From Geosiphon pyriformis (Eukaryota; Glomeromycota; Glomeromycetes; Archaeosporales; Geosiphonaceae), in assembly GCA_016748015.1 (NCBI GenBank), contig JAAOMT010000303.1, positions 722,186-786,185 on the forward strand: a stretch of 64,000 nucleotides of DNA. Reading direction: 5' to 3'. The notes below the pieces were generated by a model. It worked only from the letters and a program-made list of their open reading frames with translations. It did not search any database and was not told the DNA's origin. Positions 13,034-25,899 of this stretch are shown piece after piece. Within the stretch, counting starts at the first letter, position 1, and each line of letters begins with the position of its first letter. The position numbers and the translations under genes are program-made.

Positions 13034-14851
13034 TGTTATAGGTGATTATTTGGGATCTGAAAACAAATAACAAATCCATAACTTGGTGCTTAATAGCTAA
13101 TAGATTGGTAATATTTAAAGGTTTTCATGATCTAAAGGTTTTGGTTGAGTCTTTTGTATAATGGACGGAGATTTGATAATTGTTTTAATAGCTTTTTGGA
13201 ATCGCAATTCCATTAAATTTCTTTCTTAGCATGATGACCAGCAATTCTTTGATAAGAAATTTTTTAGTAAACAATTCTTAAATCTAAGTGTCTATTCTTT
13301 CACAAAGGTTTTTTACCAGACAATCTTTAATATCAATAACTCAATGCTTTAATCTTTAATCAATTAGCAAATAATAAACAAACAACAAAAAAAATAAAAA
13401 ATAAAAAAATAAGTCAAGACACAAAAAAGTTAGTATCTTATCAATAATCATAATCAAAAGCTATTGGTCTAGTATATTTAAGTATTGACAACTATCAACA
13501 TAAATTGTTGATAGTAGAAAGATGAATAATAATATTTAATAATTATTTTATTAATATGTGTGATGTTTTTACTTCAAGTTATAGAATACTATTATATAAA
13601 GAGATGGTGTTACAGGTAATTATTTCTGCTGTTGAATTAAATAACAAACCTGTAACTTGGTGCTTAAAAGCTACTTCCATGGATGAGGTTCTGCAAGTGT
13701 TGTATCTGAAGGTTTTGATGGAGTCCTTTGTATAATAGACAGAGATTCAATAGTGTTGATAGTAGATGTATCTTTCTAAGAGTTTTCCCAATTTCTTTCT
13801 TAGTGTGGTGGCCAGATTTAGTCTGGCAGTCATGCTCTTCTGGTAAGCTATCCGATAATATATAAAATCCTACCCTTATTTTTGGGTCTTTTACTAGGCT
13901 ATTCTTGACATCAATAACTCAGTGCTTAATCTTTTAATCAATTAATATACAACAACAAAATCAAAAAAGAAAGAAAATAAAATAAAGAAAATAAAAATAA
14001 AGAAAATAGAAAATAAGCCAAGGCAATTTGGTATGTTAGTATCTCATTAATAGCCGTAATCAAGAGCTATTGTTCCAGCGTGATTAAGTATCGATTACTA
14101 TTAACATTTCATGTTGATAGTAGAGAGTGGGTTGAAATATGGAATAATTATTTATTTGATGATTGGGAACTGAAATGTTGCTTAGATTAAATCTAAACTG
14201 AGAAGTCCAAACTAAAAGAATTTTTTTTTTTTTGTATTTTTAATAATTATGATTTGTGAGTCTAATTGATTCTATGAGTCTAATTGACTCCGCAAATCAA
14301 TTAACTCTGAGTCTTGTTGACTAATTTTCTAACTTCTAATACTACTGCTATATATACATATTTGAGATTCTTCAATTTCTCAATTCTTTATGTCAGGAAT
14401 CCTGGAATTCCTGGAATCTTGCAATTCCTCTGAGAGAAATCCTGGAATTCCACATTTACTACGTCTATTTCTAATTTGCTAATTTATATGCTAATATACT
14501 TCTTATATTTTATAAATAACAATGGGTATAAAATTGGCACTGGAGGTTCAAAATTAAGAATTCTGTCTTTTCTGCTTTTAACACTACCACTATATATACA
14601 TAAATTTTATTATATGAGATTTTTTAAATTTTTCAATTTTCTATCCAGGAATCCTGAAATTTCTGGAATTTTGTAATTTCTTAAGAGAAATTTTGGAATT
14701 TTGAAATCCTGTGACTTTTTATATTAGAATTCTGTAATTTTAGAATCTTGCAATTCTTCTAAGAAAAATTCTGGAATTTTACTTCTATTAGGTTTTATTC
14801 TGATTGGCTAATTGTATACTAATATATAATTCATATATTTTATGAATAACA
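13034..14851 (-). repeat. Element B 5' LTR, split by solo LTR S1
   Basis: The LTR runs 13034-13607 and continues 14526-14851. S1 plus one copy of its target duplication sits between. The join is shown by the other LTR: there, the sequence before 4624 (matching the left flank) runs straight into gtatggaattggcattgg (matching 14527-14545). It starts TGTTATAGG and ends AATAACA. The TATA-like block is at 14590-14600 and the palindromic GGAATCC array at 14640-14790. Confidence 0.88.
13608..14521 (-). repeat. Solo LTR S1 of the Ty3 family, with 4-bp target duplication
   Basis: A 914-bp LTR with ends TGTTACAGG...AATAACA, flanked by perfect ATGG duplications (13604-13607 and 14522-14525). No internal region is present, so it most likely arose by recombination between the two LTRs of a former full element. 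It interrupts the 5' LTR of element B, so it is younger than B. It shares the LTR-end inverted repeat, the TATA box (14347-14357) and the GGAATCC array (14375-14455) with B and C. Two 18-bp direct repeats beginning TGAGTCTAATTGA (14257-14292) are not seen in the other copies. Confidence 0.92.
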
Positions 14852-14937
14852 ATGATAATTGAATATTATATCAAAAAAAACAATTTTCAAAAATACATAC
14901 AATTTTGCAAAAGCTCAATTTTAAAAAAGAAAAATAA
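14852..14937 (+). mobile_element. Relic A, 3' end of the internal region
   Basis: Relic A resumes after element B. The end reads AGCTCAATTTTAAAAAAGAA then AAATAATA, matching the polypurine tract context of element C (GAGCTCAATATTAAAAAGAGG then GAATAA). The relic A 3' LTR should start about 14935-14938, but I could not match the following sequence to any LTR in the window. Confidence 0.65.
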
Positions 14938-16380
14938 TATTTAAATAGAAAAACCAATCCGAAACTGTTAAAAAAATATGATTAAAACAGAATAATATAA
15001 AAAAACAGAATAATATAAAATAAAACAAAATAAAACAAAATAATATAAGATAGCATACAATAATGTAAAATAGCACAAAATAACTAGTTATAATATAGAA
15101 TAACTAGTTATAGTGTAAAAAATAAAGCAATAATAGAAATAACAAATAATAATTAATAATAATAAATAATTGAAAGCAATTTTATAAAACTAGAAATATG
15201 TATAAAAATGAATAATTTTAGCAGAAAAAAAAAGAACAAACAAAAATCATTTCTCTTTTTATATCTTAATTTTAGTCTAAATTAAACTTATTTTATATAT
15301 ATATTTGTAAATTAATTTAATAAAAAATCTTATTATTTAATTTACTTATATATGATCTTTATATTTTGAGTAATAAAATTAAATCAATTGTCTTTTTTAT
15401 TTTTGTTTTAGACTAAATACTATTAACATAAACAGTTTCAAAACTCTAATGACTTGGATTAATTATTTTTGAATATAATAATTGACAATACTAATTTTAT
15501 TTTATTTTTTTTTATTTTTTTTATTTTTTTTGTAAAGTAGCAACATTAAAAATCAACTGTTTAGGAATAGACTTTATAATAGTATTATAAATTAGAATAA
15601 TAAGCTAACAAATAGCAAAAAAAAACAGAATTATAAAATAATAGAATTAATCAAAAAAAATTTAATTTCAAGGAATAAATTAAATAAATATGAATTTAAT
15701 GTATGAGATCAATTTTATAAAATATTTTAGTTGCTAATTTTTTCAAAAAATAATTAAAAAATTTAAAGATAGAGGAATAGTCTATATTATTAACAAATAA
15801 TAACATATTAATATAATTCTATATCTTATATTAGTGCTTTTAGAATTTAATATTAGATATTAGATATACTTTTTAGTTATATTTTATTTAATAATTTTCA
15901 AATACTACAATTATACAGATTAAAAAAGAGTAGATAAATGCCAACAAACAATTTTTTATCTTAAAATATTTAGATACTTAAAAATAAAAAATGGAAAAAG
16001 AAAAACAAATAATAAAAGAAAAATTAAGTTAATAGATATTATTTTATTCTTTTGATTTTTTATATATATTTTTATATCTAAGAAACTTATTGTTTATATA
16101 GCTATTAAAAATAATTAACAACCAAATTATTAATCAAGTCAATAATTAGATTAATAATTAGATTATTGATTAAATTAATAATTAAGTTAATAATCAGATT
16201 ATTAATTACTATCTAAAAATAAAATAGCTAATTATATGACATTAATGGCTAATATATGTAATAATTAATAAAAATTATAAGTTTTAACTATAATAATAAT
16301 TTGATAAAAGAAAAAAGCTTCTTTTAATATTGAATATTAACTTTATCTTATTAGCTTATCAGAAAAGCAAAAAAAATACC
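14938..16380. other. AT-only DNA with simple repeats; probable relic A 3' LTR
   Basis: No coding signal. 14985-15180 is a low-complexity field of short aaacagaataatata and taactagttata-like units. 16120-16215 is an imperfect array of attaataattagatt units. The left end is where the 3' LTR of relic A is expected, but no end or duplicate can be fixed. Confidence 0.5.
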
Positions 16381-17153
16381 AGATTTTAGTGATTGTATTT
16401 ATTAATTTAAAGAGACATACAACTACAATAGTAATTAAAAAAACCAGAATTTTGTGCTTTATAATAAAAAAACTTAGTGGGTATAACTTTAAATAAGAAA
16501 ATCTTCAAAAATTAATAACTAACTTTGACAAAAAAAACTTTTACATAGCTTAATTGGTTTTTATTATCAAATTACAAATATCAAAAGTTATAATACTATA
16601 TTACTAAGTTTATTTATTAGCTTAGTAATTAGTTTATTTTAATGTTTGCATTTTTTTAGTAAACAATCTTGGTTTTTTGATTATATTTATGCTTTTTTTT
16701 AATATTTTTTACCAAGTAATCTTTGATGTTATAATCTTAATAATTTTTTTACAATTAGTTAATAACTTAAAATAAACATAACTAATAAAATTATAAAATA
16801 ATAATTAGTATTTTATTTATAGCCATAATTAAAAATTATTGTTTTAATATTGTTAATAAAAATAAAAGAAATTAAACTAATTTTAAAGTAAGTTTGTTTT
16901 GTTGTTTTGCTTAAATATTAATTAATAAACTAATATTTTTTTAACTTTTATTATTTTTATTTTATATACATAAATATTCATAATACAAGATTCTTAAAAT
17001 TTTTACAATTTTTTGAATTATTTCTAAAATTTTTAACATTTCTATTATTCTTAAAATTCTTAAAATTCCTAATATTATGTGTTTTAATAATTTTTTATTT
17101 TGCTATTGGCTATTTATGCTATTATTTTCTTATGTTTTTTTCTATTAATAACA
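16381..17153 (-). repeat. Highly decayed solo LTR S2 of the B/C family (approximate limits)
   Basis: Blocks match the B and C LTRs in order: aattttgtgctttataat (B: aatttggtgctcaatagc), the stretch with tagtaaacaatct, gttagtatt...tagccataat, the aatt-cct array, and an end ctattaataaca at 17153. The start is approximate and no clean target duplication is seen. No internal region adjoins. It is far more A/T-converted than S1, so it is older. Confidence 0.55.
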
Positions 17154-18366
17154 ATAAATTAGTAAAATCTATTTAAACAATAAATATTAATAAAATAATA
17201 AATAGAATAGCTATATATATTAATTAATAATTAACATATAAATATAAAAATTTGAATTTTTTATTATATAATAAATTTGTTATATAATAAGCTAATGAGT
17301 TTATTTGTTTTTGTATTTACAAAATTTAAAAATAAAAAATTAAATAAAAAATATATATAATAATTTTACATAATTGGCAATATAATAAATAAAATAAATT
17401 TTTATATATTATATTAATTTTTAGTTTATATAAAGAAACAAATATTATATTATATTATTATTAATTATTATAAGACTATTTTTTTTTCTTTTTTTTGATA
17501 AGATATGTAATTAGATATTTTATAATAATATTATCTTATATTATAATAATATACTATTTATAATATATAATTATAGCATAATATAATTATTTTAATTTAT
17601 CATATTGTTCTATTTATATAAAAATAACTATAAATTTGTGTTTAATTTAATGTGTTTTTTATTTTTTGATTTAAAGCATTTTTTATTTTCTAATTTAATG
17701 TATTTTTTATTTACATTTTTTATTTTTTAATCTATTATGTCTTTAATATTATATTTTTAATTTTATTTATTGCTAAATTCTCTTAATATACAAGTTTTCT
17801 TAATTATACTATAATATAATAAGTTTTATATTTATAAAACTTTTAGAAATTAACACCAGAGATTTTGTAATATATTTAAATATATTTATATAATAAACAC
17901 AAAAAATTCAATATATTAAAAGTTCAAATTATGTACTAAGTGTACTAATACATAAAAAAAGATTTAACATAAATCTTTACAAAAAATTGAGAAAAAAATT
18001 GAAAAATACTTGATAATTCCAATTTTAATTCAAAATTTTTTGCACTTTTCATGACTAATACTATTATCTCAAAACTTTAGAACTATCTAAACCATCTTAA
18101 ATTTAACTATTTCAAAAACAATTAAAAAAATTATTATAAATAACATAACTTTTTTTAATGCTTTAATACAAAGAAAAACTATAAAAATTATTAATACAAA
18201 TAATAAGAAATTTGTTAAGCTTTAATAAATTTATAAGTCTACTATTAATTTAAAAATTCAACATAGTTTTTTAATTCATATTACAGATTTTAAAAGAATT
18301 TTATATAATAAAAATAAAAAAATAAAAAAATTAAAGTGTTATACAAATTATTAAAGTAAAAATCAA
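17154..18366. other. AT-only DNA with dispersed and tandem repeats
   Basis: No gene seen. 17213-17400 is a dispersed repeat with a second copy at about 32505-32690 in the same orientation (shared blocks ttattatataataaatttg, tttttgtatttacaaaattt, aattggcaatataataa). 17647-17716 holds three imperfect 22-24 bp tandem units built on ttaatgtattttttattt. Confidence 0.6.
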
Positions 18367-19362
18367 TATTACCAGAAATTTTTTTACTCTTTTTTTAGTG
18401 TTGTTAATGCTGTATTTCTGTTAATTCTGTTGTTATAAAAATCAATAAATCTTTAATAAATTAATTTTTTTTTCAAAGTATCTTTTTATACTTTGGACTA
18501 TATATATTATTAAGGTTATAATAAAATAGCCAATTCTATATCAATTATTTTATATAGTTACTTTACAATAAAAATCAACTCTTTTACAGAAAATCTTGAC
18601 TGTAAGCTTTTTAAAAAAATGTATAATTACTTTGCTATAAAAGTTAACTTTTTTACAAAAAATTTCAACTATAAACTATTTAATAATATAAAATAAAATA
18701 AAATAAAAAAATAAAATAAAATAAAATAAAATAAAAAATAAAAAAAAAATAAAAAAAAATAAAAAAATAAACTAAAGAATAAAAAATTGTGTTAAAAAAA
18801 TTATTTTGGATTCAAATCTGAAAGTTATTAACAGTTTAAAAATTAATATAGAATAATTAATTTTAAGCAAAAATAATTAAAGATTTTTATGTTTTTTAAA
18901 GTAAGTTTTTATTGGAATTAATTTGTATAAAAGATAATCTTAACTAAGATATTTAGTAAAAAATACTGGACTAAAATATATTTTTTTAAAAAAAAAACTT
19001 TTTTTTATACAACTTATTATAGCACTATTTTATAATTTAATACTCTTTTTGTTTCTAATTTTTCAACAAATTAAAGGTACATTTTATTAAATTACAAATT
19101 ATTTTTGTGAACTATAAATTATTTTGGTAAACTATTAAATATTTTATTGAATTACTAAATATTTTGGTGTATTTTAAATGTTATATAATTTAGTATATTA
19201 TATAATCTAATTATTATAAATTAAATTATTAATTAAATAATAATATAGATAATTTAACACAATAATAAGTAATAAATTAAAATGATAATATATGTTAATT
19301 AATGATAAAAATTATAAGAATAATTTTATGGTAAATAATATTTTAAATTTTAATTAATAATA
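18367..19362 (-). repeat. Relic D 3' LTR
   Basis: Aligns along its length with 27287-28314, for example the shared block gccaattctatatcaattat. It contains a run of (A)n-TAAA repeats at 18673-18790. Differences from the other LTR look mostly like transitions plus small indels. It has a single copy of the 45-bp unit that is duplicated in the right LTR. Confidence 0.8.
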
Positions 19363-20399
19363 TAATTTTTTTTTAAGACTGAACTTTATTAAAGTTCAAG
19401 TACTGTCTGTAATTTTTAGATAGTAATCCAAAATTATTGAAAAAATTGGTTTGAAAATTGTTAAAATTTTAGTTTTGTGAACTTTTTAATATATTAAATC
19501 TTTAAGAATTATAAAATTGGGTTTTGTAGAATGTTTTTACAAGTATAAAATAAATTATAGAATCTAAAAACTGTTTTAAGTTTATAATAAATATTTGTTA
19601 GTTTAACTGTTATTTTAAATTTGTTGTAAAGTTGTTTTTAAATAGTTTCAGCTATGAGATTTGCTGTTTTAAGCTCCAATCTTTTTTTATAAAGTGTTTT
19701 TTAATATAAAAATATCTATAAATTGAAGGGTATTTGTTGTTTTGTTTATCAAAACACTATTGAAATTTTTGTTAAATTGTAATATTTGGTAAAATATTAA
19801 TAAGAATAAATATTAAATTTTCTCTTAAAGCTTGCTTTAAAAGTTCTGATAAATAAATTCCAAAATAATTTCTTGTGCTTTTTTAATAAAAGTTGTAATT
19901 TTATAAATTTGTGATTAAAATTATAATTAATTCTGTTTAGATATATTTAATATGTTTTTTAATAATAATTATGAATAATTTAAATAGTATTTTTAAGATT
20001 AATATTAATTTTTGAAATAATTGTTGAATGTTTTAAAAAATAGTTATAATAGCTAATAAAAATATAAATAAATAAAATTATTTTTAATATGTGAGATTTT
20101 TATGTTATTTTTGTTTTGTTTTTTTGTTTTGTTTTTGTTTTGTTTTTGTTTTGTTTTTGTAAAATTGGTTCTAAAATATAAAGAATAATTATATATAAAA
20201 ATTTAAATTTAAATGTTTAAATTTAAAAATTGTTTAATAATAACTATTAATTTTAAGTTTTGAAAAATATATTTAGAATTAACCAAAAAAAATTGTGTAC
20301 TAATTTATAGAGCTAAAAATTCAAAATTGGTTTTAAAATAGTAATATTTTAGTTTATTATAATGTGTAATTTTTTTTAGAACTTTGTTATTAAATTTTA

Positions 20400-23300
20400 A
20401 CTTATATAATCTATTTTTTAGAATTTTGTAAATATAAAATAGTCTATCTCATTTATGATCAAATTTCTATTCTATTGTTTTTTGGTTTTAGTTTTATATA
20501 ACAAAACTTTATTTTTAACTTTAAATTTGTTAATAACTAGTAATAGTTTATTATTATGATATTTTTTTTGTTAAGCTTAAAGAATGTTCTATATAAGTAA
20601 TTGTAATTTATTATTTTTTTTCAATATACTAAAAAGTATATAAACTCTTTTTTGTAGTGTTTTTTAAAAGTTGTTTTTGGTAATTGGTTGGACTGAATAG
20701 AATTTCACTATAAAATCAAATAAAAATATTGTTATTTTTTATAAGTTAGATTAAATAGTATGTGTTTCTTTAAAAAAAAAGTGTTGCATGAAAGATGTTG
20801 ATATGTTTGGTAATTTAGAGCACTTTATTTAGTGTTTTATATGCTAATAACATTAATAAAATAAAAATATTCTAATTTTGCTCAAAATTGGTTGAAATCT
20901 TGGCTAATAATTTACAAAGTATTTTGTTAAAATATTTTATAAATCTATTTGTTTGTAGATAGTAGAGTAAAAATAAAGGTGAATTATTTACAAATTTTTT
21001 GTATTAGGTTGTTTACAACTGTGTTTTTTAATTGAATAAAAGTTTAATTAAACATTTATGTTTACAAATAATGTTTTTGTAAATGAAATTTATAATTAAT
21101 TTTGTATTTGCTTATTAAATTGTTCTTGTTTTTAGCTATTTTATTAAATAATCTATTACAACTACAATATATATATTTTTTTAAGTTGTAATAGATAATA
21201 GCCTAATTAAATTAATATTAACTTAATCAAAAAATTGTTTAACTTTAATTAGATTTAAAGATTCTATAAGACATGTTTTTTTTTTAATAACTATTTCAAA
21301 ATTTAACATATTGGTGAATATTTTTTTTATTTAAGACCAAAAATAGTATTTTAATATTTTTTAAGTTGTATTATTTTTTTTAAAGTATGCTGATAAAGAG
21401 TTTAAATATATATTATATAAAATTGTTTTTTTTATATTTTTGAATTTTTGTAGTTTTAGTAATAAATAAAATTATTATGTAAAAAATATTGTTTTGCTTG
21501 GTATTGTAATTAATGTTTTTTATTTAAAAACCAATTTTTTGGTATTGTAAATATTTCTAAGTATTGTTTAAGATTATTGTAGTTTTTGAAGTCTATTGTT
21601 TGTTTTGTTGTTGTTGATTAAATTAAATAATAATTGTAATTTTTAATTTTGTCTTATTTTAAAAAGACAATTAATATTTGTGTAAAGCTTTTCTGATTTA
21701 TAGTATACAATATATTAATAGTTTATAAGAAATTCTGTTTATTAAATTTGTTTTGTATTTAATTTAGTGTTTTTGTTTTATAGTCATTTAAGTCTAATAT
21801 TATTAGTAATTATGTCAAATTTTTTGAGTTTAAAGTCCAAATTAAAATAATAAAAAGTCCAAATTACTATTGTTGTTTTTAGTTTGATGACAAAATAATT
21901 TTTTTCTGCTGGTTTTAGTGTTCTGTTAGTATAAACAATTATTTGTTTATTGTTATTATTGTCTAATTAAGATAAAATAGTACTAAAAGCAATATAAAAA
22001 ATATTTGTGACTAGTTAAAATCTTTTGCTAAATCTGAATAGATAAGAATTAAAACTATTATAAGCTTTTTTTTAAGAATTTTAAAAGCTTTTTGTTGTTT
22101 TTTTGTTTATTTATATTTAATATTTTTGTTGATTAAATAGTTAAATAGTTTTGTAATTTCTGAAAATTTTTTAATAATTTTTTAATAATAAGATGCTAAT
22201 ACTGTAAATTTTCTTAATTTAGTAATATTTTAAGAGACTTTAAAGTTTTTAACAATATTGATTTTTTCTGGATCAAATTTAACTTCTTTTTTATTAACAA
22301 TATAACTTAAAAAAACCAAGATAATTTTTCCAAAATAATATTTTTTAATGTTTAATTTTAATCTTGTTTTTTGTAATCATTAAAAAACTTCTTATAAGTA
22401 AATTAAATAAGTTTTAAATAATAATAAATAAATATTAATATTATTTAAGTAAATAATTATTGATTTTTAAAGGAGCTTAGTATAAATAACATCCATAAAT
22501 CTTTGAAATATTGCTAATATATACATAATCTAAAGAATATTATATTAAATTTATAATTTTTTTTGAATAGTAAAGCTGTTTTTAAATGATCTTTGAAATT
22601 TATAGTAATTTATTAGTATCTGCTTTTTAAATTTAATGTTAAAAAGTATTTTAATTTGCCAAAAACATCTAATATGTTTTCATTTTAGAATAAAAAATAA
22701 GTATTTTTAATATAATACTATTTAGTTAGCAATAGTCAACACAAAAATATTTTTTTCTATTTTTTTTTAACAAAAACTACTAATAAAATCTATAAATTTA
22801 TTGATAATTAAATAAGTTTATTATTAAATATTTATTGTACTTTTTTTTAAATAAATTGGTGATTTTTTAGTAAAATTTAATAAGTTTATTGGCATTTGAA
22901 TTTTGTATCTTCAGTATAAATTTGGTATTAAACTAGATCAGTTTTTTCCAAATTATTGTTATTTTTGGCAAATATGCATTTTAGTAATTAACTCTTTAAA
23001 TTGCTTTTGCTGTTATAATTTTGATTGTTTTATATTGATTTAAAATAATTTTTCTATAATAACATAATAATTTTGGTAATAAAATTTGTCTTAGATTTTA
23101 AAAGTGAATGTTTAATTATTTTTGTGAAATTTAAGACTATTTGTAATAAATCTTATTAAAAAATATTTCTGTAAATAATTTCAATTTTTAAATAATTATC
23201 TAATATAATAAAATAGTTGTTAAAATTGTAAAATATAATATTGAATTCTTTAATTTTTTTAGGTAAATAAATATTTAAAATTAAAATTCCATATTTTTTG

Positions 23301-23860
23301 CAAATTTATTTGTTTAATTCGAAATATTGTTGAATAGTAATAGGTATTAGATAGATGTATGCTTCATAAATTTCTCTAAAAGATAAGATAATAATTGTTC
23401 TTAGTAATTTAAAAATCTAATAAGATTTATTTTATATGTTAAAAGCTATGTTTACTAGAATTATAAATTATTTAATTAATATAAAATTTTGGGGTTTTTT
23501 ACTTTTGCCAAGTTTTTCTTGATTTTTAACTAATTATAAACCCAAAATATTAATTAAGAGTAAATAGATAACTTGAGCAATTTTTTCAATATGTTTAATT
23601 TTGAATAACTTTTTGGTTTTATTTTAGAGCATTATTGTAACGTTTTTAATATATTTAATATTTATAATTTCTTTTCTAATGTTGATTTTTTTGCTTGCCA
23701 ATAATAATTAGAAAGCAATTTGTATTATTGCTTCTAATAAAATTTTAAGAGCAATTTGAAATTAATTTTTATAAGCACTTTTGGTTTTAAGATAAGAGTG
23801 TTTTTTTTTGAATATTAAAGATTATATTTTGTATTAATTTTGTAAGCCTTTTTTAATTTA
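20400..23860 (-). pseudogene. Relic D pol: dUTPase, RT, RNase H, integrase remnants
   Basis: The sequence follows B and C block for block. GPY/F and linker lie at 20400-20600, integrase at about 20750-21330, RNase H at 21850-22060, RT at 22330-22850 (catalytic box near 22445-22465 reads YLNN), and dUTPase at about 23590-23860. The dUTPase block is recognisable by the segment corresponding to RSSLAKKGINI. Only fragments are open. The presence of dUTPase shows that the PR-dUTPase-RT order predates the divergence of the LTR families here. Confidence 0.7.
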
Positions 23861-25069
23861 ATCTCTTGTCTATTATTGTCAAAGTATTTAAATAGTAAAG
23901 CAGATTGGTTTTTAGTAAAGTAAATTGAAATTTTTGAAATTTTTGGTTGGGTTTTTTGTGTTTCAAATTCAATTTTTTTTTGTTTATTATTAATAAATAA
24001 AAGTATGCTAAAAGTATAATATTTAGAACACTATATATCATTACAGAACATAATGTATTTTTTATAAAGTTGAATGATTATTTGTTCTAATTGTTAAATT
24101 TGGGTTTTCTTGAAAAAATAAACATAATTTAAAGTTAAATAGTAAAGTTTTATAGTTAAATTCAGTTAGTTCTATTATATATTTAATATATTCAACTTTT
24201 TTTATTTAATGAACATCTTTTTTTGTTTTTCTATTAATTAAGACTATAGCTAGTTCATAAATTATCTTAATATTATGTGAATAATAATAAAGCCTGTTAA
24301 AAATACTATTATAAACTGCTGTAAATAGTGTTTTGTATTTTACTTTTTCGAAAATAGAAAATACATATTAGTAAATTTAATTACAAACTTTTTCTCTTAT
24401 TGCAATATTAATTTAATTGTATTCTTTTAGTAATAATTATTCACATGTAAAACATAATATGTTGTCATATTTTTTATTTTGTTTGAGACTGCCAAATTGT
24501 TTTTTATAACAAATTTTACAATAATAGCAGATATGATTTTTATATTTTTTTTCTGGCAAAATACAAGCTTTTATAGATAAAAACTTTTTATGACAATTTT
24601 TGTATTTAAGTAAGATATAAGCTAGTTGTTTTTTTGGTTTTGGTTTTAAGTATAGAACATATTAACTGTTAACAGTTTTATTTGTAAAAGTAGATTGTTG
24701 ATTAATTTTTTCAGTCTATAATAGTATTGAATATGGTTCAAATATTTTAAATAGTTGTTATTCAGTTTTTTTAGTCTAATTGAACCAAAAATTAAGGACC
24801 ATATAAGTTTTAGTAATTGGTTTTTTTTTCTTTTTAAATTCGAAAACTGAAGCTTTTTTTGATTATTTGTTAAAAATACCACAAGTAATTAGTATTTTAA
24901 TATATTGTTCTTAATATAAAATCTTCAATTCTTGAGTTTTTCAATCTAGATTTGTATTGGCTTTAAGAAACCAGTTGTTTTTAATAAAAGGTTAGTATTA
25001 GAATGTATTTATAATAAGAATTTTAATTGAAATAGTAATTCTATTAACAATAAAAAAAAAGTTGTTAAT

Positions 25070-25280
25070 TTTTCTTATAAATATTTTTTTCATATTATTA
25101 GCAGTTATAATTACTGTTTGGACAGATCTGTTGACATTTTTTTAATTGTTGTATTAACTGGCAAATAATAATATTTTTAACAGATTTATTATCTAAAATT
25201 AACCAAATTAATTTTTTTTAAATTTTAGTTTTAGTATATATTGCTATAATTGTCTTTTGTTCTGAAACTGCTGTATTATT
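25070..25280 (-). pseudogene. Relic D aspartic protease active-site region
   Basis: Read on the - strand, the active-site segment gives ILDNKSVKNII, aligned with ILNSGSAGSII of C and ILNSKLADSII of B. The codon at 25191-25193 is GAT: the catalytic Asp is kept, although neighbouring Gly codons have become Lys by G-to-A changes. This makes D the only copy here with the expected Asp. Confidence 0.6.
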
Positions 25281-25899
25281 AAATAGAAAAAGTTATTTAT
25301 TTACTTCAAATTCGAATGAAAATATGTTTGAAATATTGGCATTTTTGGCAATCTTTGTTAGTAAAATTATAATGTAATTGGAAAAAATTTTGCTGTTATG
25401 TTGTAGCTTTATTTTTTAAAAATGCAATATAATAAAAATCTTGGTTTTTTGGCATTATAAAATAATTAAGTTGAGTGTAAAAATCTTTGAATGGCTATTG
25501 GCTATTATTGTAAAATATTAATTAATTATTGGAATTTAATCTATTATTGTTTGGTTAAAAATAGTTTTGTAATATGAATTGGTTAAGTTAAATTGAATTT
25601 TCTTACTGTTGATTAATAATTTTAAACTGAAAGTAGTTAATAATACTATTGTTATAGTAAAACAAATTGATAATAATTAAGTTGAAATTTGGATAAATAA
25701 TAATTAAATAATAGTGAATTGTATAATTGCTGTTATAGTAGAAAATAATATTGATTATTTTGTCTTTGTTGGTTTTTTTGCATTTTTTGCAATCTTGTTT
25801 CTAGTGTTCAGAAATTCTACAATAATAATAGTTTAATTGTAGAGTTTGGTTGTTGTTAAGCAATAATAAATTTTTTTGGTTTTGTTATTAAAGTAGTTA

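Larger units (their letters stand above)
4095..14851 (-). mobile_element. Ty3/gypsy element B, complete but degenerate
   Basis: A full LTR retrotransposon on the - strand: 3' LTR 4095-4891, internal region 4892-13033, 5' LTR 13034-13607 plus 14526-14851. It interrupts relic A: relic A coding sequence ends at 4094 and its polypurine tract resumes just after 14851. The flanking tetramers are ATAA (4091-4094) and ATGA (14852-14855), a 4-bp target duplication with one G/A transition. Gag, protease, Cys-rich segment, dUTPase, RT, RNase H and integrase follow in the same order as element C, but with many more stops and lost catalytic residues. No intact long frame remains. Confidence 0.9.

Noticed and set aside
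16377-17157. Target duplication of solo LTR S2
   Set aside because: The tetramers TACC and ATAA do not match, and the left end is uncertain.
14938-18366. Mitochondrial DNA, because of the extreme AT content
   Set aside because: No mitochondrial gene is seen. LTR relics run through it and the flanks are nuclear-type elements.
20100-20160. TTTTGT tandem repeat as a functional site
   Set aside because: A simple-sequence run inside relic D with no counterpart in B or C.
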